Translations under genes and position numbers: made by a program
In this document: piece by piece, positions 16,484 through 25,631 of the stretch
Position numbering within the stretch: position 1 is the stretch's first letter
How the letters are laid out: every line of letters begins with the position of its first letter
From: an uncultured Prevotellaceae bacterium
GTDB taxonomy: Bacteria > Bacteroidota > Bacteroidia > Bacteroidales > Bacteroidaceae
Direction: 5' to 3'
DNA length: 64,000 nt
Assembly: GCA_900313235.1 (NCBI GenBank)
Contig: OMQN01000005.1
Location: forward strand, 16,879 to 80,878
Notes under the pieces: model-generated
What the model was told of the DNA's origin: nothing
Seen by the model: only the letters and a program-made list of their open reading frames with translations
Database searches by the model: none

Positions 16484-17851
16484 CTATTCAAATTCATCTC
16501 CACCGATTTCGATTTCGCCACCTTCTTGCCATCCATCCAGGCTAACTTCTACTTCTGGTGTACGACCACCGAAAATACCCAACTTCACAACATAGCTTTT
16601 GCCGGGTAGGAAACAGAATTCTCCCGTCACCTCGTCTCGTGACTCTTCCAATTCAGGCGCCATCAACAGATAATCTGCCTCGACGGAACGATATGAGATG
16701 GGATCTGCATTATTCTTTTGCTGATATGCTACTTTCAGATGGAAAGTTGTCTCAGGAGGCAGTATCATATCGCCGCCCAAATGAACGCCAGGATTCTTTG
16801 TCCAATCTGTTTTGTCCATATCTTCACTCCAATCAATTTTGTATTTTTCAGGAGTCAGTGGTTGATAAGTTCCTTTTGTACCGTCCTCGTTTATGGAGGG
16901 TTCCATGAGAGGTATAAACATCTTGGATTCATCAAAACTAAAGTCCAGTTTGGAAACATCTACCTTTACCACATAAAGTCTACCTTTATAGCGAGCCTCT
17001 ATCTGTATATCTTTAAACTCAATATCCTTGCAAGACTTGTCGCCAGGATAAGCGTAGAACTTCAGTTGCGTCAGCAAGTGGCGCATATAGATAATCGGAT
17101 TAACATCGTAATTGGACGAATAAGCACTATAATTACCGATATTCATGATGTGGTTGCGCGTTTCCAACGACAAATCACTATAACCCGGATAGTTATTGCG
17201 AAGCATCTCATCGGTAAATCGAATGGAGTGACCCGTCATAATATCCTGAGTGCCATCCAACTCTAAATCATAATAGATGCCTGTTTCGTCGCGATGGGCA
17301 TTGGTGGCATCAATGTTTACATCATCTATGTGGTAGACATAGAAATTATAGCCAATATCTTGGTGACGAGTGCCATAATAGAGAATGCTGTCCACACGAA
17401 GATTCTTGCGTAACATGTGGATGGCTCCCGACTCTATGTCTATGCGAGCAGGCATGCCTAACCACTCGTTGTCGCTGTCGTCAATTAAGCAGTCGGGGTT
17501 GTCGTCCTTAGAGTGCTGCTTAAACGATGGGTTATAGGCAAACGGTCCCTGGTCGTCAGGGTTGTCGCGGAAAGCAAAGACATAGAAGCGCGCATCCTTG
17601 AAACGAGCCACATTGGCGACATCGTCCAATGGTCCTTGACCACGTGACACATTAGTGATTTGGAAAGATGGCCCTGAAACTGACAGCGAGACCGGCAGTC
17701 CTTTACCAGTAGAGCGCCCACTCTCGTCATTGCGTAGAGCATCCGGTATCTCAGGTTCATAATCGATGCCCGGATACGACTCTGACGAACAGCCAAGCAT
17801 AACCGCTACTGTCATCATCCATAGTGCCATATAGTTCCAAGAATATCTCAT
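16484..17851 (-). CDS. fimbrillin-like lipoprotein, possible anchor or accessory subunit
   Basis: A 455-residue protein with a lipoprotein signal ending in VMLGC. The beta-rich body contains fimbrillin-like segments such as VARFKDARFYVFAFRDN, YDLELDGTQDIMTGHS and YMRHLLTQLKFYAYPG, with C-terminal KSYVVKLGIFGGRTPEVEVSLDGWQEGGEI. Its position between the DUF5119 gene and the main fimbrillin resembles the anchor (Mfa2/FimB-like) position of other loci. The start is MRYSWNYMALW, because 15 extra residues in the longer frame overlap the DUF5119 coding end. Confidence 0.78.
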   Translation of the reverse strand: MRYSWNYMALWMMTVAVMLGCSSESYPGIDYEPEIPDALRNDESGRSTGKGLPVSLSVSGPSFQITNVSRGQGPLDDVANVARFKDARFYVFAFRDNPDDQGPFAYNPSFKQHSKDDNPDCLIDDSDNEWLGMPARIDIESGAIHMLRKNLRVDSILYYGTRHQDIGYNFYVYHIDDVNIDATNAHRDETGIYYDLELDGTQDIMTGHSIRFTDEMLRNNYPGYSDLSLETRNHIMNIGNYSAYSSNYDVNPIIYMRHLLTQLKFYAYPGDKSCKDIEFKDIQIEARYKGRLYVVKVDVSKLDFSFDESKMFIPLMEPSINEDGTKGTYQPLTPEKYKIDWSEDMDKTDWTKNPGVHLGGDMILPPETTFHLKVAYQQKNNADPISYRSVEADYLLMAPELEESRDEVTGEFCFLPGKSYVVKLGIFGGRTPEVEVSLDGWQEGGEIEIGGDEFE

Positions 17852-17867
17852 TTCTTTCTTATCATCA

Positions 17868-19253
17868 TTAATAAAGTTCGGGCTGGGTGCCGTCATCTGT
17901 TTCTACTGGATAGTCAGGATCATCTATCTGCTCCCAACTGCTGAAGCCACCGTCACCATTGCCAGATGCTATTCCCTCAGGATTAAGCTTCATGACGCCA
18001 GGAATGTTAAGCACAGCATGATCACACGACTTGGTGGCATATTGCATATTGGAAGAGTATTCTATCAAATTAGCCTGCTTCAGCACATGATATAGATTAA
18101 CCTTGCCAAAAACCTTGCGAACGACCTCCTCCGTGGTACCATCATCATTAGGACGCTTGAACTTATAGGAGAGCGAGAGTTGCAGGATGCCGGGACCCGT
18201 CAGGTCGGTAGGCTTAGAACTGTGCAGAATGCTCAACACATTGATATTGGCATGAACTCTGACCTTGGTATTACTTTCGTCGTCAACAATTGGCGTGCCG
18301 CTCTCGTTAATCAGCGTGGTAGTAAATTGCATCTTGTTAGTCTTTTTCAAATACAGATGACCATCAAATAGACTGCACTTACTGGGAATGCCGGAAATCT
18401 CACCAACAACGCTCTCAACAACAAAAGGATATTTAGTAACATCCTTCTCAATGTCGAAATTGATATCTATGTTCTGCGTAAGAAGGCGTGGTGCACAGGT
18501 GATTGCCATCTCTGCATGGTCAGCCACATCGGTAAGGTCAACCAGACCGACAAAGACAGGAGGATAGTTTGTCTTGATGATATCAAATCCCTGATTGTAA
18601 TCCAGTCCCAACAGGCTTTCCATATCGATGTTACCATCATCATCGGCATGGTAACGATGAGTATTGTAAACGAACTCTACCTCGTCGTACTGCATCCCCG
18701 TTCCGTCGGTTTCCATGTATTTCTGCACATTGGTATAGATATGGTCGTAGAGATGCTTGTCCATACTCATAGCATAGAACTTATACGTTCCATTAGGCAG
18801 CTGGAAATGGTCAACCTCTATCGTTTCGGAAGGTGTTTCTGGCTCATCACCACCTTCTTCTTCAGGTTCGAAGGTATCAGGGCTGTCACCGCCATTGTTA
18901 GGTTCGGTAGGATCAATCGTATAGTTATTGTCCGTTCTAGGTGCCGGTGGCTCTGGGGGAACGATAGATGGGTCTATCCATCCAACGACATCGTCAGGGG
19001 CATTATAGAAATAGTGTCCTCGCAGGTTTTCGGTAGACACCATCATGCCACGCTTGTAATGGTTGATAACACGCACCGCCATTACCGCCATACTGTCTGG
19101 CAGAGTAGCTCCATCAGCTACTGACCAATCATAATCGAAGCGAATGTTACCGTTATGGCCGTCATGAGCATCACACAGTTCTGCTTCAGTACATGCTGAC
19201 ATCATATACAGCACGAAGAAGAGGGGCCATATCATCCAGTAGAATTTACTCAT
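17868..19253 (-). CDS. DUF5119-family lipoprotein of pilus locus
   Basis: A 461-residue protein with a lipoprotein signal ending in MMSAC. The mature N-terminus (IRFDYDWSVADGATLPDSMAVMAVRV) is the characteristic DUF5119 beginning. An acidic, Pro-rich linker (about 95-145) separates it from the main domain, which has NGTYKFYAMSMDKHLYD and a beta-rich C-terminal half. DUF5119 proteins lie next to DUF3575 and fimbrillin genes in Bacteroidetes and are thought to anchor or start pilus assembly. The start overlaps the end of the upstream DUF3575 gene by eight bases. Confidence 0.85.
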   Translation of the reverse strand: MSKFYWMIWPLFFVLYMMSACTEAELCDAHDGHNGNIRFDYDWSVADGATLPDSMAVMAVRVINHYKRGMMVSTENLRGHYFYNAPDDVVGWIDPSIVPPEPPAPRTDNNYTIDPTEPNNGGDSPDTFEPEEEGGDEPETPSETIEVDHFQLPNGTYKFYAMSMDKHLYDHIYTNVQKYMETDGTGMQYDEVEFVYNTHRYHADDDGNIDMESLLGLDYNQGFDIIKTNYPPVFVGLVDLTDVADHAEMAITCAPRLLTQNIDINFDIEKDVTKYPFVVESVVGEISGIPSKCSLFDGHLYLKKTNKMQFTTTLINESGTPIVDDESNTKVRVHANINVLSILHSSKPTDLTGPGILQLSLSYKFKRPNDDGTTEEVVRKVFGKVNLYHVLKQANLIEYSSNMQYATKSCDHAVLNIPGVMKLNPEGIASGNGDGGFSSWEQIDDPDYPVETDDGTQPELY

Positions 19254-20425
19254 GATGTTCGTTCTCCTTTCTCTCCAACGTTGTTTCAGCAGACTTCTTC
19301 TCCTGAGGAGTTTGCGTATTTGGTTTGGAATCTTTCGCTTTCTGAATCACAGCACGACGACTGCTTTCAGCAACCTCGTCATAGACCTGCCAGAACTTGC
19401 GCAGGATCGACTCACGAGTAGCGCGATAGTGAGCTACACTGTCGCGGATTTGCAGATGGCTGTTGCGAATACTATCTCTACGGGTATCGTAGACGTCATC
19501 GACATCACGACGATAGCGATACTTGGCAAGAACTGGAACATGACCTAAGCGGTAGACAAGTCCTACGCGTATCTCATTAACCATTGGCAGGATGGACGCA
19601 GGCTTGGTTTCAATAACTGGATAACAATCAGTACGGGCATCGTGGGTATATACTTTGTCCTTATAATAGACCACACCGCCACTGATTCCGAACTCCAAGT
19701 CAATAGAATTGCCATTCTCAAAAGCAAACATTGGTTTGACAAGACCATAGGAGACACCGCCCATCAAGGCAGTACCTTGGTGACCATTACCACCAAACAA
19801 GAAGGAATATTTACCGTATGATGCAAAAACACCACGATACCAAGTAGTCGTAGGGTGCTTGACTTTGGAACGACGAATAGCTATAGCTTTGTCCCAAAAG
19901 TATTTGTGCTTGGCCAAGCCACGTCGACCGATCTGACGGGCACGCCAATACTGCCGACCTTCCAAACGTACTTCGAATAGATTATAAACAAAGTGGTTGG
20001 TATAAGTATGACTGGTCTGCCAATTATAACGAACGTTGAAACCAACGGCCCAACGGTTCCAATTGGTATTACGGATGTCAAACTCTGCGCCAAAATTAGG
20101 AATCAGTAATGCCCAGTCGACCATATTGGTACGCAGAGCAATACGGTCAAAGATTTCAAGAGTGTCAACGCCCGAACGAATGACGGGCACCATCTGGTTT
20201 ACAGGAGCGAAACGACGTTTCTTATTATCATTTTTACCCCCCCCCACCTATGGTTGTTTTACTATCTGAGGCAGAAGACACGACAACAGAAGACGCCTTC
20301 TTCAAAGGGGAAGAAGAGTCGGCTTGATGTTCTGTGTCCATGACCTGAGCGCTTACCATAGTTATCGGTAATAAGAGTAATACACACAGCCAAATATATC
20401 TGAAGGAATCTGAATTCTCCATCAA
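19246..20425 (-). pseudogene. DUF3575-family outer-membrane protein split by poly-G tract (probable phase-variable gene, OFF)
   Basis: Two adjoining frames make one gene. The upstream frame (20425-20234, 63 residues) supplies the signal peptide MMENSDSFRYIWLCVLLLLP...VSAQ and a Ser-rich linker, then ends in GGGG and TAA. The downstream frame (to 19246) encodes about 330 residues of a DUF3575 protein (VIRSGVDTLEIFDRIALRTN, WALLIPNFGAEFDI) but has no signal peptide and only a GTG inside the G run as possible start. The frames meet at nine G. Eight or eleven G would fuse them into a normal exported protein of about 394 residues. The C-terminal 70 residues are K/E/Q-rich. The gene is first in the pilus operon, so the switch could control pilus assembly. 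A sequencing error in the homopolymer is the main alternative. Confidence 0.8.
20237..20245. repeat. homopolymer run of nine C (G on the coding strand)
   Basis: This run lies exactly at the junction of the signal-peptide frame and the DUF3575 frame. It is the longest G/C homopolymer I noticed in the window and is a candidate slipped-strand mispairing site. Confidence 0.9.
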
Positions 20426-20478
20426 TAAGATAGCTTTAGACTTTATGTTATTAATCCTTTTTTAAGGAAGGACGGCGG

Positions 20479-20509
20479 CAAAGTTAAGCAAATTTTTATT
20501 AACAACAAA
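20479..20509 (-). promoter_or_regulatory. canonical promoter of pilus operon
   Basis: On the minus strand TTTG (20506-20509), a 19-base spacer and TAACTTTG (20479-20486) match the Bacteroidetes -33/-7 consensus, leaving a leader of about 47 bases before the ATG at 20425. The surrounding 20426-20665 interval holds this promoter and the terminator at 20611 and nothing else recognised. Confidence 0.8.
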
Positions 20510-20610
20510 GGGTTTGTAGTGTAAAAATTGTTAATATTTGCAAATGCCACATATTTTATCATTGTGTACGCACACCAAAGAGCAAAATACTTATAACATT
20601 TTCACAAAAC

Positions 20611-20648
20611 AAACAATGCCCAACGGAGAGAACCGTTGGGCATTGTTT
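20611..20648 (-). terminator. rho-independent terminator after MFS transporter
   Basis: A perfect 16-bp stem (AAACAATGCCCAACGG with its complement, loop AGAGAA) is followed on the minus strand by a T-rich stretch. It ends the minus-strand operon beginning at 29951. Confidence 0.85.
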
Positions 20649-20665
20649 AATATCGTTTTCGGTGG

Positions 20666-22126
20666 TTATTCTTCAGGGATGACGGGCTTGTACTTGGGTA
20701 CAAGGGCCTTCATGATGCACCAGCCGACGAGGTAGGCCACGGCACAATAGCAGAAGACAATCATATAGCCGGCAGGCTTGCCTGACTCACCAAAGAAGGT
20801 GAAGGCATCGCCCTGAGATTCGGCATAGTCGAAGAGGACACCCGACACCTTATTGATGGCAAAGCTGCACAGTCCGCCAAACATAGTACCGATACCTGTT
20901 ATCGTGGCTACGGCCGACTTGGGGAACATGTCACCAATGGTGGAATAGAGGTTGGCCGACCATGACTGGTGACCAGCGCCTGCCAGACCGATAATAATGG
21001 CGGGAATCCATGGAGATATGCCGGAAAGGGGCTGTGCGAACATGGCAAAGATGGGGAAGAAGGCAAAGATGAGCATGGCACGCATGCGGCCTGCATAGGG
21101 ATTCATGCCCCACTTCTCTACGAAGAGTTTAGGCAGATAACCACCGTAGATGGACACGATGGTGACGATGAGATAGAGCACAAAGATGAGCATCTTACCG
21201 GTCATCGTTGTGACAGGATAGCCCAGAGAGTTGAAGTAGTCAGGAGCCCAGAACAGGAAGAACCACCACACACCGTCGGTCATGAACTTGCCGACAATGA
21301 ACGACCACGTCTGACGATATTTGAAACAGTCAATCAGCGACAGCTTGTTCTTCTCTTCCTCAGGCTCTTCTGCTGCGATGGTTTCAGCAGCGTTGGCATT
21401 GTCTGACTCGATATAGAGCAGTTCGGCGGCATTAACAAATTTGCTTCTTGAAGGGGGCATATAGATGAACAGCCACAAACCTGCCCACACGAAGCCCAGC
21501 GCACCGATGATGATGAAAGCCATCTCCCAACCAAAGGCATCAGCCAAGGCAGGAATGCTGAGCGGAGCTATCAAGGCACCGATAGAAGCGCCGGCATTGA
21601 AGATAGAGGTGGCGAGGGCACGGTCTTTCTTAGGGAAATACTCAGCGGTTACCTTGATGGCTGCAGGGAAGTTGCCCGACTCACCCATTGCCAGTATCAT
21701 GCGGCAACCGATGAACAGCCACACGCTGACCGTCATTCCGAAAAGGCCCATCTGCGAGGCTTTGTCCATGGTCTTCAGCACAGCCATGCTGTCGACATCG
21801 TTGATCCAACAGGTGGCAATGCCGCATCCGGCATGCAGGCAGGCGCCGACACTCCACAGGATGATGGCCGAGATGTAGCCTTTCTTGGTACCCATCCAGT
21901 CGATGAACTTACCGGCAAAAAGGGAGATGACGGCATAGAAGAGGGAGAACACGGCGGTGATAGTACCATAGTCGTCGTTATCCCAATGGAAATCTATCGA
22001 GATGTAATTGGTGTTTAACAACGACAGGACCTGGCGGTCCATATAGTTAATGGTAGTAGCCAGGAAGAGCAGGCTACAAATCACCCAACGGAAGTTGGAC
22101 ATCTTTGAGGTTTGAATAGCGTTCAT
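20666..22126 (-). CDS. MFS transporter, hexuronate/organic-anion (ACS) type
   Basis: A 486-residue integral membrane protein with about 12 helices. The N-terminal segment WVICSLLFLATTINYMDRQVLSLL and the loop FIDWMGTKKGYISAIILWS match the anion:cation symporter family, which includes ExuT-like transporters of hexuronates and related sugar acids. Other family segments are LGESGNFPAAIKVTAEYFPKKDRALATSIFNAGASIGAL and GLAGAGHQSWSANLYSTIGDMFPK. The substrate is not determinable from sequence; a sugar acid or amino-sugar-like anion is likely. It lies 20 bases behind MurF-Alr and is followed by a strong terminator. Confidence 0.85.
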   Translation of the reverse strand: MNAIQTSKMSNFRWVICSLLFLATTINYMDRQVLSLLNTNYISIDFHWDNDDYGTITAVFSLFYAVISLFAGKFIDWMGTKKGYISAIILWSVGACLHAGCGIATCWINDVDSMAVLKTMDKASQMGLFGMTVSVWLFIGCRMILAMGESGNFPAAIKVTAEYFPKKDRALATSIFNAGASIGALIAPLSIPALADAFGWEMAFIIIGALGFVWAGLWLFIYMPPSRSKFVNAAELLYIESDNANAAETIAAEEPEEEKNKLSLIDCFKYRQTWSFIVGKFMTDGVWWFFLFWAPDYFNSLGYPVTTMTGKMLIFVLYLIVTIVSIYGGYLPKLFVEKWGMNPYAGRMRAMLIFAFFPIFAMFAQPLSGISPWIPAIIIGLAGAGHQSWSANLYSTIGDMFPKSAVATITGIGTMFGGLCSFAINKVSGVLFDYAESQGDAFTFFGESGKPAGYMIVFCYCAVAYLVGWCIMKALVPKYKPVIPEE

Positions 22127-22146
22127 AGTTTATCGATTATTTTTTA

Positions 22147-24780
22147 TTAGTCTTGGAAATATACTTTCTTGACACGGTTGCTGACACCCGTCAGCACCTC
22201 ATAAGGAATGGTGTCGAGGATGTCGCTAAGCACCGAAGCAGGCAGGTGCTCGCCGAAGATTTCCACGCTATCACCCTCGTGGACATTGGGAATGTCGGTG
22301 ACGTCAATCATGGCGACATCCATACAGATGTTACCCACATAGGGAGCCTTCTGTCCTTTCACCAAACAATAGCCGGCACCACGACCGAGGTGACGGTTCA
22401 ATCCGTCAGCATAGCCGATAGGGATGGCGGCGATGAGACTGTCGCGCGTCAAGACGCCACGACGCGAATAGCCCACGGTCTCGTCCTTGGGGACACGACG
22501 GAGTTGGAGAATGGTGGTCTTGAGGGTGGAAACAGGGCGAAGGGGAGCCGCAGCAGAGTCGACGGGAGACCCGCCGACCGCGGGAGCAGCGGGAGCGGCG
22601 GCACGGGGATCGTAGCCGTAAAGGCCGAGGCCAAGACGACACATATCCATCTGGCGCTCAGGGAAATGCTGGATGGCAGCACTATTATCCATGTGGCGGA
22701 TAATCTTATGGGGGAAGGCAGCCTGCAGACGGCGGCTGGCCTTGTCGAACTTCTCGAACTGCATAGTGGAGAAGTTGTCGAAGTCATCACTGTCGGAACC
22801 GACGAAATGACTGAAGACGGAACGCGGTATGATGGCGTTCTGGCTCTTCAGACGGCGGATAACCTCGTCAATATCCTTCTCAGGGTCGAAGCCAAGGCGG
22901 TGCATACCCGTATCGAGTTTGATGTGTACGGGCCAACCCGTAATACCTTGTTGCTCAGCGGCACGGATGAGGGCATCCATCAGACGGAACGAATAGACCT
23001 CTGGCTCGAGATCGTAGTCGAACATCGTCTTGAAGGCCGTCATCTCCGGGTTCATAATCATAATGTTCTGCGTAATGCCGTTGCGACGCAGTGTGACGCC
23101 CTCGTCAGCAACAGCCACTGCGAGGTAGTCGACACGGTGGTCCTGCAGAGTCTTGGCAACCTCCACGGCACCAGCGCCATAGGCATCGGCCTTGACCATG
23201 CAGACCAGTTTGGTCTCCGGCTTCAAGAAGGAGCGATAGTAGTTGAGGTTGTCGACCAGTGCATTGAGGTTAACCTCCAGAATGGTCTCGTGGACCTTCT
23301 GCTCCAGCTGTTCCGTGATACGGTCGAAGCCGAAAGCACGAGCGCCCTTGACGAGGATGACCTCGTCATGCAGCTGGCGGAAAGCATCGCTGGCAAGGAA
23401 GGCATCGGTGGTGGGGAAGAAGAACACACCAGCGGCAAAACCGCTGGACACACTACCCGCCGGAGAAACGGCGGGAGTAGTGGATGCAGCGCTGGCGGGC
23501 AAACCGCCAGCCACAGGCACAACGGCAGCTGAGAGGGCGGCAGTGATGCGGGGGCCAATGGCGATGAGCTTGGTGATGCCGCGCTTCAGGCAGAGTGCAA
23601 GCACCTCCGCATAGAGGTCGGCATCGTCACGGCCAGTCTGGTAGATATCGCTGAGGATAAGCGTGCGGTTATCAGTAGGAAGCCCCTTGACCGCATGCGT
23701 GCGGCGCGCCATGAAGTCAAGGGCGATATCGAGGGAGTTGATGTCGCTATTGTACGAGTCGTTGATGAGCAGGCAGCCATGCTGACCTTCCTTGACTTCC
23801 AGACGCATCGCTACTGGTTCAAGGTGGGCCATGCGCTCAGCCAATTGCTCGGGAGTAATGCCGAGGTGAAGCGCTACTGCCGCACAGGCGAAGGAGCACT
23901 GCAGAGATGCCTCGTCGAAGAAAGGCAGCTGATAGTTCGCGCGCGTTCCTTTATATATATAGCTAATACTTGTATGACTAGTATCACTAGTGGGACTCGT
24001 TACTGACTCTATATAGAACGGTGCCGACTGGTTGTCGCGGCTCCAGCCAATCTTCTCGCCTTTGAAGCCGGAACGGCGGATACAACGGCTGATGATGTCG
24101 TCGTCGCTATTGTAGGCAAGGACCTTGGCATGGCTGAAGAGTTGCATCTTCTCCGTACACTTCTCCTCCATGGTACGGAAGTTTTCCTGGTGGGCGGCAC
24201 CGAGCGATGTAAGTACACCGATGGTAGGCTGGATGATGTCGCAGAGCGACGCCATCTCGTCGGGTTGGCTGATGCCAGCCTCAAAAAGGCCCACCTGCGT
24301 ATGTTCGTTGAGCAGCCAGACAGAGAGGGGGACACCAATCTGTGAGTTGTAGCTCTTGGGCGAGCGTGTCACGGTCATGGATGGCGACAGCAGCTGATAG
24401 AGCCACTCTTTGACCATCGTCTTACCATTAGAACCCGTGATGCCCACGATGGGGATGTTGAACTCGTCGCGGTGGCGCTCTGCCAAGCGCTGAAGGGCCT
24501 CCAGGGGCGAGGGGACGACGAGGAAGTTACAAGCCCCCTCCATTCTCTCCCAAATAGGGGCGGCATCAGCAGCAACAACGAAGTTGCGGACGCCACGGCG
24601 GTAGAGGTCGGCAATATAGCGATGGCCGTCGTTGCGGGTTGTTTTCAAGGCGAAAAACAGTGTCTCTTCGGGGAAACAAAGGGAGCGGCTGTCGGTAAGC
24701 AGCCAACTAATCTGTGCATCAGCGGTGCCGATGCGGCGTGCTCCAAGGAGCGTGGTTATTTTTTCAATTGTGTATGTCAT
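22147..24780 (-). CDS. bifunctional MurF ligase / alanine racemase fusion
   Basis: An 877-residue fusion found across Bacteroidetes. The N-terminal half is UDP-MurNAc-tripeptide:D-Ala-D-Ala ligase, with the ATP loop GITGSNGKTMVKEW near residue 120. The C-terminal half is a PLP-dependent alanine racemase, with the PLP lysine in MVKADAYGAG near 530 and active-site elements GYSRRG and IPIGYADGLNR. It therefore makes D-Ala and helps load D-Ala-D-Ala onto the wall precursor. Two Ala/Pro/Ser-rich insertions, one at the end of MurF (near 415-450) and one in the racemase (near 735), are encoded by GC palindromic repeats and would not be expected in a conserved enzyme. The gene begins five bases after the GSCFA gene. 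Confidence 0.95.
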   Translation of the reverse strand: MTYTIEKITTLLGARRIGTADAQISWLLTDSRSLCFPEETLFFALKTTRNDGHRYIADLYRRGVRNFVVAADAAPIWERMEGACNFLVVPSPLEALQRLAERHRDEFNIPIVGITGSNGKTMVKEWLYQLLSPSMTVTRSPKSYNSQIGVPLSVWLLNEHTQVGLFEAGISQPDEMASLCDIIQPTIGVLTSLGAAHQENFRTMEEKCTEKMQLFSHAKVLAYNSDDDIISRCIRRSGFKGEKIGWSRDNQSAPFYIESVTSPTSDTSHTSISYIYKGTRANYQLPFFDEASLQCSFACAAVALHLGITPEQLAERMAHLEPVAMRLEVKEGQHGCLLINDSYNSDINSLDIALDFMARRTHAVKGLPTDNRTLILSDIYQTGRDDADLYAEVLALCLKRGITKLIAIGPRITAALSAAVVPVAGGLPASAASTTPAVSPAGSVSSGFAAGVFFFPTTDAFLASDAFRQLHDEVILVKGARAFGFDRITEQLEQKVHETILEVNLNALVDNLNYYRSFLKPETKLVCMVKADAYGAGAVEVAKTLQDHRVDYLAVAVADEGVTLRRNGITQNIMIMNPEMTAFKTMFDYDLEPEVYSFRLMDALIRAAEQQGITGWPVHIKLDTGMHRLGFDPEKDIDEVIRRLKSQNAIIPRSVFSHFVGSDSDDFDNFSTMQFEKFDKASRRLQAAFPHKIIRHMDNSAAIQHFPERQMDMCRLGLGLYGYDPRAAAPAAPAVGGSPVDSAAAPLRPVSTLKTTILQLRRVPKDETVGYSRRGVLTRDSLIAAIPIGYADGLNRHLGRGAGYCLVKGQKAPYVGNICMDVAMIDVTDIPNVHEGDSVEIFGEHLPASVLSDILDTIPYEVLTGVSNRVKKVYFQD
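22561..22585. repeat. REP-like palindromic element, copy in alanine racemase part
   Basis: GACGGG, loop AGA, CCCGCC is followed by GACCGCGGGA. The stem forms on the coding (minus) strand with one G-U pair. It aligns with the copies at 5213 and 28134. Confidence 0.6.
23429..23518. repeat. cluster of three REP-like palindromes at the end of MurF
   Basis: Three perfect palindromes lie in 90 bases: 23429-23447 (7-bp stem CCAGCGG/CCGCTGG), 23451-23482 (CCCGCCG/CGGCGGG with an outer CACTA/TAGTG, 12 bp with a two-base bulge) and 23491-23511 (8-bp stem GCTGGCGG/CCGCCAGC) followed by the family flank CCACAGGC. Stem sequences differ yet stay complementary, so structure is maintained. They encode a Pro/Ala/Ser/Gly stretch. 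Confidence 0.7.
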
Positions 24781-24785
24781 AGTCG

Positions 24786-25631
24786 TTATGATTGAGAGCC
24801 GGAGTCACAGGGGACAAGGGCTGCGGGATATTTCTGACAGAAGGCAGCAAGGCGCTGCTGTGTCTGTTCATGGAAAGTGCGATACTCTGGCGAGTCCGCA
24901 TGGAAGGGTTTGTGTGCCAGGGCCTGCTTGAGAGGGTGCCAGTCGGCAAGAAAGTCTTTGGCGGCTGGCGAGAAGTAGCTGTCGACCAGGCGCTCCCAGA
25001 TGTAGTCCACAGCCTGTGCAGAGGGGTGCAGCATGTCGGGGGCATAGAAGCGGTAGTCGCGGAGTTCGTCGAGGACGAGTTCGTAGGCAGGAAAATAATG
25101 AAGGCTGACGGATGATGTCTGGTGGATGAGTTTATCGATAGCGAGCAGCAAGGTTGCCTTCGACAACTGTGAGCCGTGGTAACCGTATTTGCGATAACGG
25201 ATGGGGCTGACGGTCAGTACAACATGTACGTCGGGATAGATACTGCGAAGGAGGTCTACCGATTGGCGAAGGTAGTCGGCACACTCATCCACGGAGAGTA
25301 CTTCTTCCTGAAAGAGATGCTGGGGGCGCTTCTCACAGTTGTCGACGATTTCGCCAGTTGCCTTGAGACGGTAAACATGGTTGGTGCCGAGGGTAAGGAA
25401 GGCGACACGGGGAGTCACTGGAGAAGTGGCGGCCAGGCGCTGAATGGTATGGAGAATGCTGGCAGGGTTATACATGACACCATAGGGATTGACGGTGGCG
25501 GGGAAGGCCTCGTCGCGGAAGCGCTGGCCTACGGCATCGGCAAAACAAGAACCCACGAAGAGAATCTCTTCGCAGGGCTCTATATGGAATGGAGGCTCAT
25601 GGATGACTACCTGTGTGCGGAACTCCATCAC
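24786..25631 (-). CDS. GSCFA-domain protein
   Basis: This 281-residue protein has the name-giving motif FVGSCFADAVGQRF near residue 27, followed by VNPYGVMYNPASIL, VAFLTLGTNHVYR and LTVSPIRYRKYGYHGSQLSKATLL. GSCFA proteins resemble SGNH/GDSL esterases, with the Ser/Cys region near the N-terminus and a C-terminal APDMLHPSAQAVDYIWERL block that supplies the Asp-His pair (DMLHPS). No signal peptide is visible. The substrate is unknown. It overlaps the preceding gene by four bases and sits directly before MurF-Alr, an arrangement consistent with a cell-envelope-related hydrolase. Confidence 0.9.
   Translation of the reverse strand: MMEFRTQVVIHEPPFHIEPCEEILFVGSCFADAVGQRFRDEAFPATVNPYGVMYNPASILHTIQRLAATSPVTPRVAFLTLGTNHVYRLKATGEIVDNCEKRPQHLFQEEVLSVDECADYLRQSVDLLRSIYPDVHVVLTVSPIRYRKYGYHGSQLSKATLLLAIDKLIHQTSSVSLHYFPAYELVLDELRDYRFYAPDMLHPSAQAVDYIWERLVDSYFSPAAKDFLADWHPLKQALAHKPFHADSPEYRTFHEQTQQRLAAFCQKYPAALVPCDSGSQS

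Noticed and set aside
22153-23532. 459-codon plus-strand frame opposite MurF-Alr
   Set aside because: Long only because the opposite strand is GC-rich with few stops; the minus-strand fusion has clear catalytic motifs.
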